Assembly (NCBI RefSeq): GCF_000220395.1
Contig: NW_004086023.1
Location: 1-22,040 of the forward strand
Direction of reading: 5' to 3'
Length of the DNA stretch: 22,040 nucleotides
Source of the DNA: Ichthyophthirius multifiliis
Taxonomy: Eukaryota; Ciliophora; Oligohymenophorea; Hymenostomatida
Shown: in pieces, positions 1-10,725 of the stretch
Position numbering within the stretch: position 1 is the stretch's first letter
How the letters are laid out: every line of letters starts with the position of its first letter
The notes under the pieces: model-generated
What the model was told of the DNA's origin: nothing
The model's input: the letters and a program-made list of their open reading frames with translations, nothing else
Databases searched by the model: none
Position numbers and translations under genes: made by a program

Positions 1-1778
1 GAATAGTTTAAAATTAGAAATAGTAAGTAGTTTTTAAAATGTTATTATAGATTTAAAATTTATGAAAAATTTCAATATTTATAAAATATAAATAAAATTT
101 AAATTAATCACTATAATAAAATAATACAATTAAACTAAAATTAATAAAAATAATCATAAATGATAAAAAAAAATACTAAATTAAAAAAATTATATATCAT
201 TAATATTTTAGATAAATAGATATATAATATTTAATTGAAATTTATGTTTATTTTAATATTTAAAAGTAAAAAGTCTAAAGTTTATTTAAAAAATATTAAT
301 TTAAAAATGCATAAAAATATCTTTCAAATTTTTATTATAAAAAGCTAAATAAATGAATAAAAAAAGAATATTTATGTAATCAAAATTGCAAAATAAATTT
401 CGAAAAGCTAAATATTATATGAAAAAAAATTGCAATTATAAACTAATTATTAAAAAAAAGTAAATATAATTTTTTTATTACTTTTTAGGAAATTTATTAA
501 ATCGTTTAAAAATGAAATAATAGTTCTTTATAGAAATTTAATTAATTAGATAAACTTTAAAAATTAATATTTTTAAAAACAAAATAAAAATATTTAAATT
601 ATTTAAAGTAATAACTTTACCTTAATATGCTTAAATATAAAGAAAATTTTTGGTTTTCATTATAATACAAAATTATTTTTGCTTTTTTTTGAATTTAAAT
701 AAAAATAAGAAAAGCTAAAACTAACTAAATCATTTTAAATAACAAAAAAAAGCAAAAAAAATTCAAAAATTTACATTATAGAAAAATAAAAATATCGATT
801 AATAAAAGAATTAAAAATAAATTAATTGGCAATATAATTGTATATAAGAAATTTTGAAAATGTTCATTATTTTTTAAAAATACTTATTTTTTTAAAGAAA
901 ACAAAAACAGTATAAATTATAAAAATAAACAATTTTCTAAAAAACATTATATTAAATTTTAAAATAATCAATTAAACAAAATAAAATTTTTCTTAAAAAT
1001 AATTAAATATTGGCATCTATTGAGTTAATCATTTTTAAAAATAAATTATTAAGATTATATATAAAATATTTTTAAATATCATTAATTAAAAATAATCATA
1101 TTTTGATTAAACTTGCTTAAATAAATAAATACAAGATTTTTAAACTTATATTCTATATTGTAAAAATATAATATAACATTTCCATTATTAATTTTTTAAA
1201 AAATAAAGATATATTAATTTTTTTACTTTTATTAAAACAAAAATATAATTCAGAAATTTTTTTAATGTTTATTATTTATTATAATATAAAAATAATAAAT
1301 TAATTCCAATAAAACATTATCCTTAAATATAAAATGTCCTAATAATAATTAATTATAATAATAATTTAATTATAAATGCATTTCAAAAGTAGTAATAATA
1401 AATCTAAATAAGAAGATAATATAATAAAAAAAAGTAAAATTAAAGATTCTAAATATTAAAATATTGTAGATATAAACAAAAATATATATATTTTAAATAA
1501 AAATAATTTTTGATAAAATATATTTTTTTTAAAAAAAATGTAAATAATTAAACGATTATAATATTAATCTCTATAACTTACTATAGTATAAAATTGTATA
1601 AAGTTTTATAATATTAATTTTCTTAGCTTTTTAATATTATATTCTGGTATATTATAATTGAAGTATATATTGTATAATATAAAGATTATATATTTAATAT
1701 TGTATTACAAATATTTTATATACTATTAATATAATATTGTATAATTAATTTTTAATTTTATATACTTTTTTAAATAAT
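1..1778. other. AT-rich intergenic region without a recognisable gene
   Basis: This stretch is almost pure A and T, with long A and T runs and few G or C bases. I read both strands with the ciliate code and found no block with the GAA/GAT/ACT/GCT-type codon texture seen in the genes to the right. Long open frames occur but carry no weight, because only TGA stops translation here. No telomeric repeat is present at the left edge, so this is not a visible chromosome end. The composition changes abruptly near 1780, where the first gene ends. Confidence 0.7.
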
Positions 1779-3580
1779 TCAAAAATTATTATCTGCCTCA
1801 CTTTTTTCTCTAAACTTAGGCGAAATTCTAGTTTTACTATCCAAACTTTACTTTTCGGTATCCTATAAATTTCCATCATTTAAAAGTAAGCAAGGTTCAT
1901 TATAATTATTAACTAAGACGTTTCTAAAAGTATTATTTTCAATATCAAAATCATAATTCAAGTTTTTTATTTAATTAATATTTAAAGTATAATTTCTATT
2001 TTTTTAATCTTCTTCAATTTAAATTAGAATATTTTTTATTTTTCATCTATATATTTTAAATTTTAAGTTAAATCGTCTTTTTAATAGTTCTTCTCTAATT
2101 AAAGCTAATTTGAAATATATTTGTCGTCAACTTTTTCTTATATCAATATAATATTTTATTTTTCATTTTTAGGATTATTTAATTTCTAATCACATTTTTT
2201 CCCATAATTTATATTATTTTCATAAATTTATATTTCCGAAAAATTCGAATTAATATTTCCTTCTTTTTTGTTTTTATCTTATAGTATACTTGTATTAAAT
2301 TCATATTATTCTAAAATTGGATTTTCTTTTAAAATTTTTACTAAATCTCTAATTTCTCTATTAACAAGAATAATTTTTTTTTCAGAAACTTCATTACAGT
2401 TATTCAATAAACTCTGAAACTTATTCTAATATTATTCAAGCAGTTAATTGAAAGGTATATCTTTCACTTTTTTTGCGATATCTTCTAAGTTTTGGGATAT
2501 ATCTTATTACATGTTTTCACACTCTTTCATAAAAATTTTGATTTATTATTTTACAGATTAATATTATTATTAAAAAAAACTTTTTTCGTTTTAAATTTTG
2601 CTTAAAGTATTGTTTAATTCTTAATTAATAATTTAAAATAAGTTTTCATATTATTAATTAACATTTTTAACTTACAAATCGAAAAATAAATTAATATCTA
2701 CTTCTTTTTATTCCAAATCATTTTCTAATTTATAAAGCATAGGCTTTAATTAAATATTCAATTATATTTAAAAATAATTTAATTATTTTTATTTTTCCTA
2801 ATATTTTATTTCGATAATTTTGAAACCTTTCTCTACTAAGTTAATTGCACATTTAGAACAATAAAAGCTATTATTATTACCTTCGATTACATATTTTGCC
2901 TTTTTAAAAAAATTTAAATATAATTTATTTTAGTATAATAAAAATACTTTTTTATTCATATGGCTTACACAGAATTTTTTATTCTCATTTTTTTGTTAAA
3001 AAAATGATTAGTTTTCAAAGGAATTAACTTAAATTTACGAAAAGTTCTAGTTTAATTTATTATTTTATTATTCTTTTTATTTAAAGAATTTCTATTGTTT
3101 TAATACAGATTAAGAATATTATTTATTTAAAACTGGTTTATTTTATTACTTTAAAAAACTATTATTGTTTTACTTTAGATTTTGTCCTTATAAATATTTT
3201 AAAGTTAGTAAATCTTATTAGTATTATTATTAGTATTATTATTATTTTTATTAAATTTTTTTTATTGGAGATACTGTACTCGTATTTAAATGCTATTATT
3301 GTTATTTTTTCCCAGTAGAATTCAAATTTTAACTTTATAGAATATTATTTTATTTGAATACCTATAATGGATATTAAGTGTATTTTTCAGTTAATTAAAA
3401 TTAAGAATGTATTTATTTACGAGTATGTTTTTAATTAGTAGATATTTTTTAAGTCTATTTAGTAAACTAAGAAGGAGGAGAAGCCAATAAATATTTTTAA
3501 AATATATTTTTATTTATTTAAGACAAATTCTATTCATTTTTATCTAAGCTTGTATTAAAAAAATTATTTGTTTAATTCAT
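1779..3580 (-). CDS. Q/N-rich protein with B-box-like zinc finger and coiled coil (one intron, one frame break)
   Basis: The model is complement(join(1779..2899, 2948..3580)). The ATG is at 3578-3580 and TGA at 1779-1781. The 48-nt intron 2900-2947 (GTATTT..AAAAAG) is phase 0. The protein is about 584 aa. Residues 1-200 are rich in Gln and Asn, much of it encoded by TAA/TAG. A zinc-finger-like block follows: C204-x2-H207, then 17 residues, then C225-x2-C228 in FYCSKCAINL, resembling the half B-box units common in ciliate proteins. The intron splits this finger. The rest, to about residue 500, is Lys/Glu/Gln-rich and probably coiled coil. The C-terminal frame (about 1779-2030) is offset and needs one extra base near the A6 run whose plus-strand copy is 2032-2037. 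Start, finger and stop read well; the precise function is unknown. Protein-protein binding is inferred from domain type only. It lies 104 nt downstream of the next gene on the same strand. Confidence 0.8.
2900..2947 (-). other. Intron, 48 nt, in the B-box-like gene
   Basis: It begins GTATTT and ends AAAAAG on the minus strand. Removing it joins the codons for C-V-S-H-M-N-K-K to A-K-Y-V-I-E-G in phase and completes the C-x2-H..C-x2-C finger. Exon 1 is exactly 633 nt (211 codons). Read through instead, the sequence is the T/A-only composition typical of the other introns here. Confidence 0.75.
3211..3250 (-). repeat. Coding TAA/TAC trinucleotide repeat encoding polyglutamine
   Basis: On the minus strand this is an imperfect (TAA)n array with interspersed TAC codons. 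It lies inside exon 1 of the Q/N-rich gene and reads as runs of Gln with Tyr. A simple AT-only microsatellite can serve as a polyQ tract because TAA encodes Gln in this nucleus. Confidence 0.7.
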
Positions 3581-3684
3581 TAAAAATATAATATATTTTT
3601 TTAATAAAAAATTTTAAAATTAATTTATTAATAAAATTAAAATAGCTTATTAAACAATATAAATATAAAATAACACAAAAATTT

Positions 3685-5190
3685 TCAACTATAATATGAA
3701 TCTGAAAATAATTCAGAAATATCAATAACAGTCAAAATCTTATAAAAATTCGAATTTCCAGGCAAAATTTATTTACTTTTGAATGAATTTCCTATTTATG
3801 AATATGTAATTTTAATATATTCTTTAAGAATATTCAAATAACCATTTATTTAATGAAAATCTTCATAAATTTCTTTTTCTTTTATAAGATAATAATATAA
3901 TAAACACTAATCTTCAAATTAGAATTTACTTGCATTATTAGGAATTATAAAATGAGGAATATTATTATACAAGTTTTTAAAATAATATTATATATTATTT
4001 TAATCTAAAAATGCTAAAAAATTTAATAAAAAATTTACATTTTCTTCTTTTTATAGAAATATTTAATCTTTAAAAATATTTAATTAAGCAATCTAGTGAA
4101 TTTTTTAATCTAAAAAATCCTCTTTTTATAATAAAATTGATATTTCTTGAAGATTTTTTTATGTTTTTATATCAAAAGCGCATTCAACTATATTTTATAA
4201 AATTTCACTCTTTTTTTCAAATTAGAAAAAATTAATCTATTCTAAAATTTAATTTATTTCTTTTAAAGTATATTTATTTTTTTATATTTCTAATAGTTAT
4301 TATTCTATAATATTGCTTATTTATATTTACTTCTTCATCGTTTCTTTAAAAAATACACATATAGTTAATGTTTTTAGTAAATCTAAATCAATAAATTTCT
4401 CATATTCTAAATCAAGAACATATTAAACCAAAATATTATTAATACTATTTTGATTTAAGCAAAGAAAAAATATTATGTTAAGTACATTTTTTATTTTTTA
4501 AGGTTGCCTTTTTATTTTCTTAATTAATTAGTTTTCACAGAATGCCAAAAAATATGGTTATTTAAGTTATCTCTGTTAAAATTTATCTAAAACAAATAAT
4601 AATTCTTCCAAAGAAATATCAAAATCCAAATCAATTAAAATATTTTAAATATATTCATAAGTTTTAATAATTAAATCTTTCTAATATTATTAATTTAAAT
4701 ATTTATAAATATATTCCAATCCTTCTAGTATAAAAAAAATTTAATTTTTTTCTAAAAAAGTCCTTTCATTTAAAATCATATCACAAATTTTAATCCAAAA
4801 ATCTATATTTTTAATATTGTTTAAATTTAGCATACCTTTTAATAAAAATCCTAAATAAATATTTTAACAGTAATCATCTTAGTTTTGTATATTTTAAAAA
4901 ATATTTTTTATCAAATTTTCTTATTAAGGAAACTATTCGTTTGTTAAATTTTATAAAAACTCACTTATTTTATAATAAACTATTATCTTTTCGTTTATAT
5001 TTAAAGGATTTATTCTTGAATAGAATAAATCTAATAAATCTTATTTAGTATTATAATTTAATAAGTTTCTTTCATCAATTATTTTATATTATTATTTATG
5101 CCTTATGTTCTTTATTATAATTTATGATTGTATACAGAATTATTATTTTAATTTATTATTGATTTATATATATTTTTATAATAATCTCAT
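3685..5190 (-). CDS. Conserved-looking helical protein of unknown function, probably mitochondrial
   Basis: This is a single exon of 502 codons (501 aa), with ATG at 5188-5190 and TGA at 3685-3687, and no frame break. I do not recognise the family. The N-terminus (MRLLQKYIQI...) carries nine Lys/Arg/His and no acidic residue before Asp39. That is the pattern of a mitochondrial targeting presequence and also supports this start. The remainder is dominated by short amphipathic Leu/Ile/Lys/Glu stretches such as ENLIKNIFQNIQN and LEELLFVLDKFQ, suggesting an alpha-solenoid like those of mitochondrial RNA-processing proteins. No PPR, RAP or kinase motif could be assigned by eye, so this is inference from shape. 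The frame also stays open upstream of the ATG, so a slightly longer product cannot be excluded. Its 3' end lies 104 nt from the start codon of the next gene. Confidence 0.8.
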
Positions 5191-5622
5191 TTTATTTTTA
5201 TTGAATTTTCTAAATATATTTTTTATAAATTATTTAAAAAAATAAAATATAATTGATTGCGAACTTTTCAAATAAAATAAATTAAACATAATAATTTTTT
5301 CAACTTTAAAAACTATTTTTATTAAATTTATTAATATACTCTTAGGGTATCCGAAAATTTTTTAATTATTATTATTATTTTGAAAAAATCGAATATATAT
5401 CCTAAAAATAACTATTATATATTTAGACATCAATTATATTATTATATTAAATCATTTAATAAAAAATGATAAAATAATATTAATGTATAACAAAAAATTA
5501 AGTTCAATATTAATAAAATAGAAAATATAAATTTCTAAATAAATAGAGACATATAAGATTAGATTAAAAAATAAAATAAAATTTACATTAATATTTTTTA
5601 ATTTTTTGTTTTTTAAATAAAT
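5191..5622. other. AT-rich intergenic spacer
   Basis: About 430 nt separate the stop of the coding block at 5623-6350 from the start of the mitochondrial-type gene. The only less AT-rich patch is around 5340-5355, and it shows no recognisable element. I see no gene, RNA or repeat here. Confidence 0.6.
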
Positions 5623-6350
5623 TCATAAAGTAATTTTAACTTTATTTTCTATTATTTAATTAAAAGTTTAAGGAATTTATTATTATTCTTTTTAATTTTC
5701 TAAATCATTCAAAAAAATATCCTCAACTAATTCTTAATCATTTTCTTCAAAAAACTTAGTAAGTATTTCAATTTATTTATCTTAATTGAATTTTACTTAA
5801 ATAAATTCAAGTATAGAAGTATCTTTTTTAGAGATTCCATCTCGTATTAATATTTTAGGCTGGCCATCTTTAAATTTTTTAAACGGAGAGTTCTTAATTT
5901 TCATTATGAATATAAATTAATGATTTTTCTAAAATTTTCTAGAATAAAATTTAGATATCATAACTATTTAGTAAGATTGTAATGCTTTTTTCTTATCTCT
6001 AAACAAAATTTTTGCCTAAATCCATCTCTTCAATCCTTTCTTCATGTTTTTATTCGCTAATTTAAATTATTTTTATTCTAATTATTATTTCAAATCCGTA
6101 TTTTTAAGATTATTTACCAATAATTTAGAGTGATACTTTATTATTTTTTAAAAAAATCAAAAAATGTGATAAAAAATCGATATTGGATTAAATAATAAGC
6201 AATATAATAACTTATAAAATTTCTAATACAAGTTATTATATCTTTTTTATCAGTTTCCTGTGGTCTAACAGTATTTAGATTGATATCTTCTAATAATTTT
6301 AAATTTATATTCTTCACTAATTGTAAATACAAATGGTTTAAAATTTTCAA
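5623..6350 (-). CDS. Hypothetical coding block, 5' end unresolved, probable frame break
   Basis: The 3' part is clear: one frame from about 6155 down to TGA at 5623-5625 includes LANKNMKKGLKRWIQAKILF, GQPKILIRDGISKKDTSILE and an acidic stretch EENDQELVEDIFLNDLENQ. Upstream, 6160-6350 is coding-like in another frame (LLEDINLNTVRPQETDKKD, CIRNFISYY). One extra base in the A7 run at 6150-6156 would fuse the two. No ATG exists on the minus strand between the one at 6043-6045 and one near 6816, so either the product starts at 6045 (140 aa) or the true start lies beyond an unseen intron or was lost. At 6304-6360 a third reading (ENFKPFVFTISEEY) is also coding-like. I do not recognise the family. 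It may be a real gene with assembly errors or a decaying one. Confidence 0.5.
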
Positions 6351-7016
6351 TATTTTTTATCTTAAGCTTTAAAAAAATATGATATTTTTAATGGTATAAT
6401 AATTTTTTTATAAAAAGTGAAATATATATTATATATAATATTTAATATTAAATTTTTTAAAAAAAATTTCAATATTTATATTTAATATTATATTTTATTT
6501 AATTATTTAAAAATATTAATATACCTCCCTAGTTAAAAATAAATAATTTATTTAAAAAATATATATAAATAAGTGATAAATATTATAATATACAATTAAT
6601 AATTTGTATAATTTTTAATATTATAATTTAAAAAAACTACTTTTACAAGATAAAAATTTAATAAATATTGCTCAAATTAAAAAAAAAAAAATATATTATT
6701 TTTAATATTATCAAAAATAAATATAAAGATATAAACCAAATATATGTTAAAATAAAATAGATAATTTTTGAATTTATTAAATAATACAAATATATAAAAA
6801 AATATAATATTTAATCATGACTTTTATAAAAAAAAATAAAAGTATTAGTCATAATAATCTATAAAATAAGAATTCTTTAAAGCTGATTAAAAAAAATATT
6901 CAGCAAAAATATGAGATATTTAAATTATTATTTCGACAATTATATATAAAAAAAGATATAAAATAATGTAATAACAATAATAAATATAATAAAATAATAA
7001 AAATATATTAATAATA

Positions 7017-7017
<1 letters not shown>

Positions 7018-7075
<58 letters not shown>
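7018..7075. repeat. (AAT/TAA)n trinucleotide microsatellite
   Basis: An uninterrupted ATA/TAA repeat of about 19 units runs through this interval, flanked on the left by shorter interrupted copies from about 7008. It is outside any gene model. Confidence 0.9.
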
Positions 7076-7077
<2 letters not shown>

Positions 7078-7387
7078 TGAATATTATAAGAAAAAAAAAA
7101 ATATATAATTATTTTATTAAAATTATAAAATAATTAATATGAAATTTGAAAATAGTTTGTTATAATAATTAATAATTTAGTATCAAAATAAAAAAATTTT
7201 AACTTTATATTTATTATATATAATTTTTGATTTTTAATATGATATAATATTAAAAAAAGTGTTTTTAAAAATAAATAAATATAAATAAATAAAATAAAAT
7301 ATATATATATAATTACATAAATATTATAAATTATATTAAATAAATTTATATAATATATATATATATTAATTAATATATATTTATATC

Positions 7388-7411
7388 TATATATATATAT
7401 ATATATATATT
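7388..7411. repeat. (TA)n dinucleotide tract
   Basis: A pure TA tract follows a more irregular TA-rich stretch from about 7344. It is intergenic, with no coding or RNA signal nearby. Confidence 0.8.
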
Positions 7412-7961
7412 CAAAAAATTATTATATTATATCTTAATTTTATAATTTATTAATTTAAATATATTTATTTATATTTTTTTAAATTTAATATATTTATTTT
7501 TTTATATTTATTATATAATAATCTACATATTCAGATATATTTTTTATAATATAAAAAAATTTTTTTTGATTATTATATAAATATAAAAATATCTTATTAA
7601 TATTTATATATTATTTTGAATATATCTAATATTTTATTATATTTTTAATAGTAAATATAAATTATTTTTATCGTATTTAGATTTGTTTATTATTAAATTT
7701 TATATAAATTTAAATATAACAATTTTTTTGTTTTACATAATATTCAAATTCTTAACATTTGATTTTGAAAATTATTAAATCATGAAATTATTTTTTTTAA
7801 GTTCGAACTAAGATCGAATCTTGTATATAATATAAAATTATAAATATTTATTAATATAGAAATATATTATTCAAATTTATATTGTTAAAAAAATAAAAAA
7901 TATGTTTATATATGTAAATTATATAAATTGAAAATAATAAATTGATTATAAAATAATTTAA

Positions 7962-8522
7962 TCATTTTTTTTTTTCATTACTTTAATCAATTAAATTAGA
8001 TTTTAACGATGAAAATACAATCTCTTCTTCACCAATAATTCCAATCACGCTTATAAAATCAATAGATATTATTTGTTATGTATTATTTTTATTTTTTTTC
8101 TTAGAAGATTTTATCTTTTTTTCAATAAATCCCTCTAAATAATTCTTATAATTATCAAAATAATTTGTGTCAATAACTTAGTTATATACATCATTTAGAT
8201 CTTAGCTATTAAGTGAAAAATTAAGACTATTTTCATTTTATAATTTGTGTTAAGAATCTATAATTTTTATTTCTTCATCATTTGTTTTTATTTTTTTTTA
8301 TAAAGTGTCTTCATAAATTTATTTATTTTCATTTTAAGTTTAATTTTGATTTTTATATAACAATTTTTTCAAATTGTCTTGCCAGGCTTATTTAAATTAA
8401 TCCAATTATACTTAATTTTTAAAATTGCAATTTCCACAATAAAACTCCTCTTCTATTTTTCTCAAAATTTTATTTTATATCTTTTCAAATATAGATTGTA
8501 CATGAATGTTTTTTAAATTCAT
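7962..8522 (-). CDS. Small hypothetical protein with a single CxxC motif
   Basis: This is a single exon of 187 codons (186 aa), with ATG at 8520-8522 and TGA at 7962-7964. The frame has no TGA, and its codon texture (GAA, GAT, GGA, ACA) contrasts with the flanking AT sequence. I do not recognise the family. The N-terminal third is charged and helical (IFEKIQNKILRKIEEEF) and leads into FYCGNCNF, where C29-x2-C32 is the only Cys pair seen. A metal site would therefore need dimerisation or other ligands. The middle is Gln/Asn-rich and the C-terminal third ends in a hydrophobic segment (IDFISVIGIIGEEEIVF) too short and acidic to be a convincing membrane helix. The last codons run through 11 consecutive A bases, so the extreme C-terminus depends on that homopolymer count. 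It sits 242 nt downstream of the DRC2 gene on the same strand. Confidence 0.75.
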
Positions 8523-8764
8523 TTTTTTAAATTAATATATAAAATATATATTAATTTATTATATAGTTTTAATTAATTTTATATAAATTAATTTTTTTAA
8601 TATTTTATTAAAAAAAAAAATTATATATATTTATTATAATAATAATATTATAACTTTATATTTAAACATTTAGTAAAATTATATATAATTAAACATATTA
8701 ATTTAAAAGATTTACATCTATAATATACAATGGATAAATAAAGAATTTCATTTAATATTCTTTA

Positions 8765-10271
8765 TCATACTCTATTATTTTATTTAACTTTAATTGATTC
8801 CGTTTTTTTTAATATATTTTATTCTATTTAATATTTATTATTAACAATAAAAAGAGGATTATTAAGATTATTTATGATATTATCATTTATAGAAATTCCA
8901 TCAAGCTATTATTTGAGTAAATCTTTTAGAGTATAATTTTATTTTTCTAGTATTTCTTTTTATTATTAAATTGCTAATTTATCTAATAAAACTTTATTAA
9001 ATCTTTTAAAAAAATTATCTAAATACTCCTATTCTTTTAAATCTTCTTAAGATAAAAACTTGTAATATTAAACATCTTCAGGTTTTTCATTAATAGTCGA
9101 ACTTTCGTAATAAGGGATTACTTTTTCTCTTTCAGTTTCAAACTTTCGACCTAATAAAATTATAAATATTTGAATTTATAAATAAAAATATACTTAATTC
9201 CGCTAATATTAGCATTCTTTCGCCTTAGCTAACATATTATTTTAATTAAATAATAACATCTCTCTAATTAGTGATCAATTCTTTAAGCCTATTTATCATA
9301 TCTTCTCTGAATTAGAACATCTAATTTTTAAGTTATTTATATAATTTATGTACATTATTTATTTCATATTTAAGATTTTAATTTCTATCTGAACATTCCT
9401 TAACAAGTTAATTAATTTTTAATTTCAGAAGTTCAATTTCGATTTTTTTATATTTTATTAGTCTTAAATATCTATCAATTTATTTTTATTTTTATTTACT
9501 GTCTTAATAATAAAATTAATGTTCTTTTACTTTATTTTAAGTATCATTTTAAAATCTCGAATTTAACTATTCGAGTTAGGTATAATATATTATTTATTTG
9601 CTTTCTAAAAATAGCTTTATATTATTAATTTCTTCCATAATTAAGTTTCTTGTTTACTCTTTCATTTATGCATAATCATTTTCTTAATCTGCTTTTGATA
9701 ATTTTTGTTCTTCTTTTATTACTTCTATAAATTCTTCTAACTCTCTTACGTTAGTTTCATGTGTTTTATCCATGCTATCTTTTTCTACTCTAAATTCTTG
9801 TTCTAGAATTTTCAAATCTTTCATAAATTCATTATTTATTCCATTTATTCTTTGTTCTTATATATTATTTAAGTTTTCTAAATGCAATAAATGGTTTTTT
9901 AGTGAAATATAAAATTATTCATCAGCTAAATCCAAATTATTATCCAACATTCTTATAAAGCCTTGTTTTTTATCCAATTCACGTTCTTAATATTAAATTA
10001 GCAGGCTCATTTATTTACGTGAATCTTCTGTTTTTAATACCCTTAGAGTTTTTCGCCAATATATATGTAGTTTTCTTTTGTTTAAAAATATTAATTTTTA
10101 TTCTTCCAAAATTTAATTTCTAAGTTTTTCGTGTTATAATTTCTATAATTATAAATTTTATTCATATTCTTCTTAACTTTGTGTAAGTTTTCGCCATTTT
10201 ATGTTTCTTATTGGAGGAAAGCCACCAGGACGAACTGTTCTACCTTTTAATGTTTTTCCTAATAATCCCAT
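8765..10271 (-). CDS. DRC2: Dynein regulatory complex subunit 2 (DRC2/CCDC65 homologue)
   Basis: The model is complement(join(8765..9150, 9194..10271)), 488 codons giving 487 aa, close to human CCDC65 (about 484). The ATG is at 10269-10271 and TGA at 8765-8767. The 43-nt intron 9151-9193 (GTATAT..ATTAG) splits the codon for S360. Family landmarks are in order: a W-R followed by TLRVLK (72-80); a long coiled coil with LADEQFYISLKNHLLHLENL and EQRINGINNEFMKDLKILEQ; AELSRKFETEREKVIPYY across the splice (357-374); and the C-terminal LDGISINDNIINNLNNPLFI (442-461), matching the family's YLDGISVSDEVL..NPLFIVN. DRC2 pairs with DRC1 at the base of the nexin-dynein regulatory complex, linking outer doublets and controlling dynein activity in motile cilia; this is family knowledge. 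The frame is intact. Its neighbour upstream on the same strand is also axonemal. Confidence 0.93.
9151..9193 (-). other. Intron, 43 nt, in the DRC2 gene
   Basis: It starts GTATAT and ends ATTAG. It is phase 1: the A left from exon 1 joins GT of exon 2 to give Ser in the conserved AELSRKFETE. Without splicing the frame hits TGA just after the junction. Confidence 0.92.
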
Positions 10272-10725
10272 ATTTATCTATTTAATTTTATTATAATTGT
10301 ATAATATTAATTTATTTGATTATTTTTACTTTATTTTATATATTTTTGTGGTATTATTAACATATACTAAATCAATTTTTTTGATTATTTAATGGTAAAT
10401 ATTTAATTATAGCTATTAAAATTATAATATTTGTATTTTTTGGTAAAAAAATAAATTATATATTATAAAAAATATTTATTTTCAAAATACTATTTTTTTA
10501 TAATGTTTTTTAAGTTAATTATATTTTTTATAAATTGAAAATTTCATATAAAATGAATTCATATTTATTATTATAATATAATTCTTATTTAATTATAAAT
10601 TAAATTAATTAATATTAAAATTATAAGCTTTACATTATAATATCAAATATTTACTTTATTTATAGTTTATAATTTAAAAACATGATTTTGGATTGAAATA
10701 AAAAAACTATATGTAAAAAAAGTAA
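10272..10725. other. Intergenic spacer between CFAP57 and DRC2 genes
   Basis: This AT-rich stretch must hold the DRC2 promoter and the CFAP57 3' region. I see no conserved box, RNA or repeat. The base composition just upstream of the DRC2 ATG is A-rich (ATAAATATG), as before other starts here. Confidence 0.6.

Larger units (their letters stand above)
6351..7961. other. AT-rich intergenic region with simple repeats
   Basis: Apart from the TAA/AAT array at 7018-7075 and the TA tracts around 7340-7411, this is plain AT sequence. A small patch with CTAGGGAG on the minus strand near 6525-6535 stands out but belongs to no feature I can name. At 7799-7824 there are two short CGAA-containing palindromes that do not build a tRNA. 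No gene is visible. Confidence 0.6.

Noticed and set aside
1-60. Possible chromosome end at the window edges.
   Set aside because: No C4A2/G4T2 telomeric repeats occur at either edge or anywhere in the window.
7795-7830. Short palindromes with CGAA loops (AGTTCGAACT and AAGATCGAATCTT), reminiscent of a tRNA T-arm.
   Set aside because: No acceptor stem, anticodon arm or 3' end could be built around them; they are two small hairpins in AT sequence.
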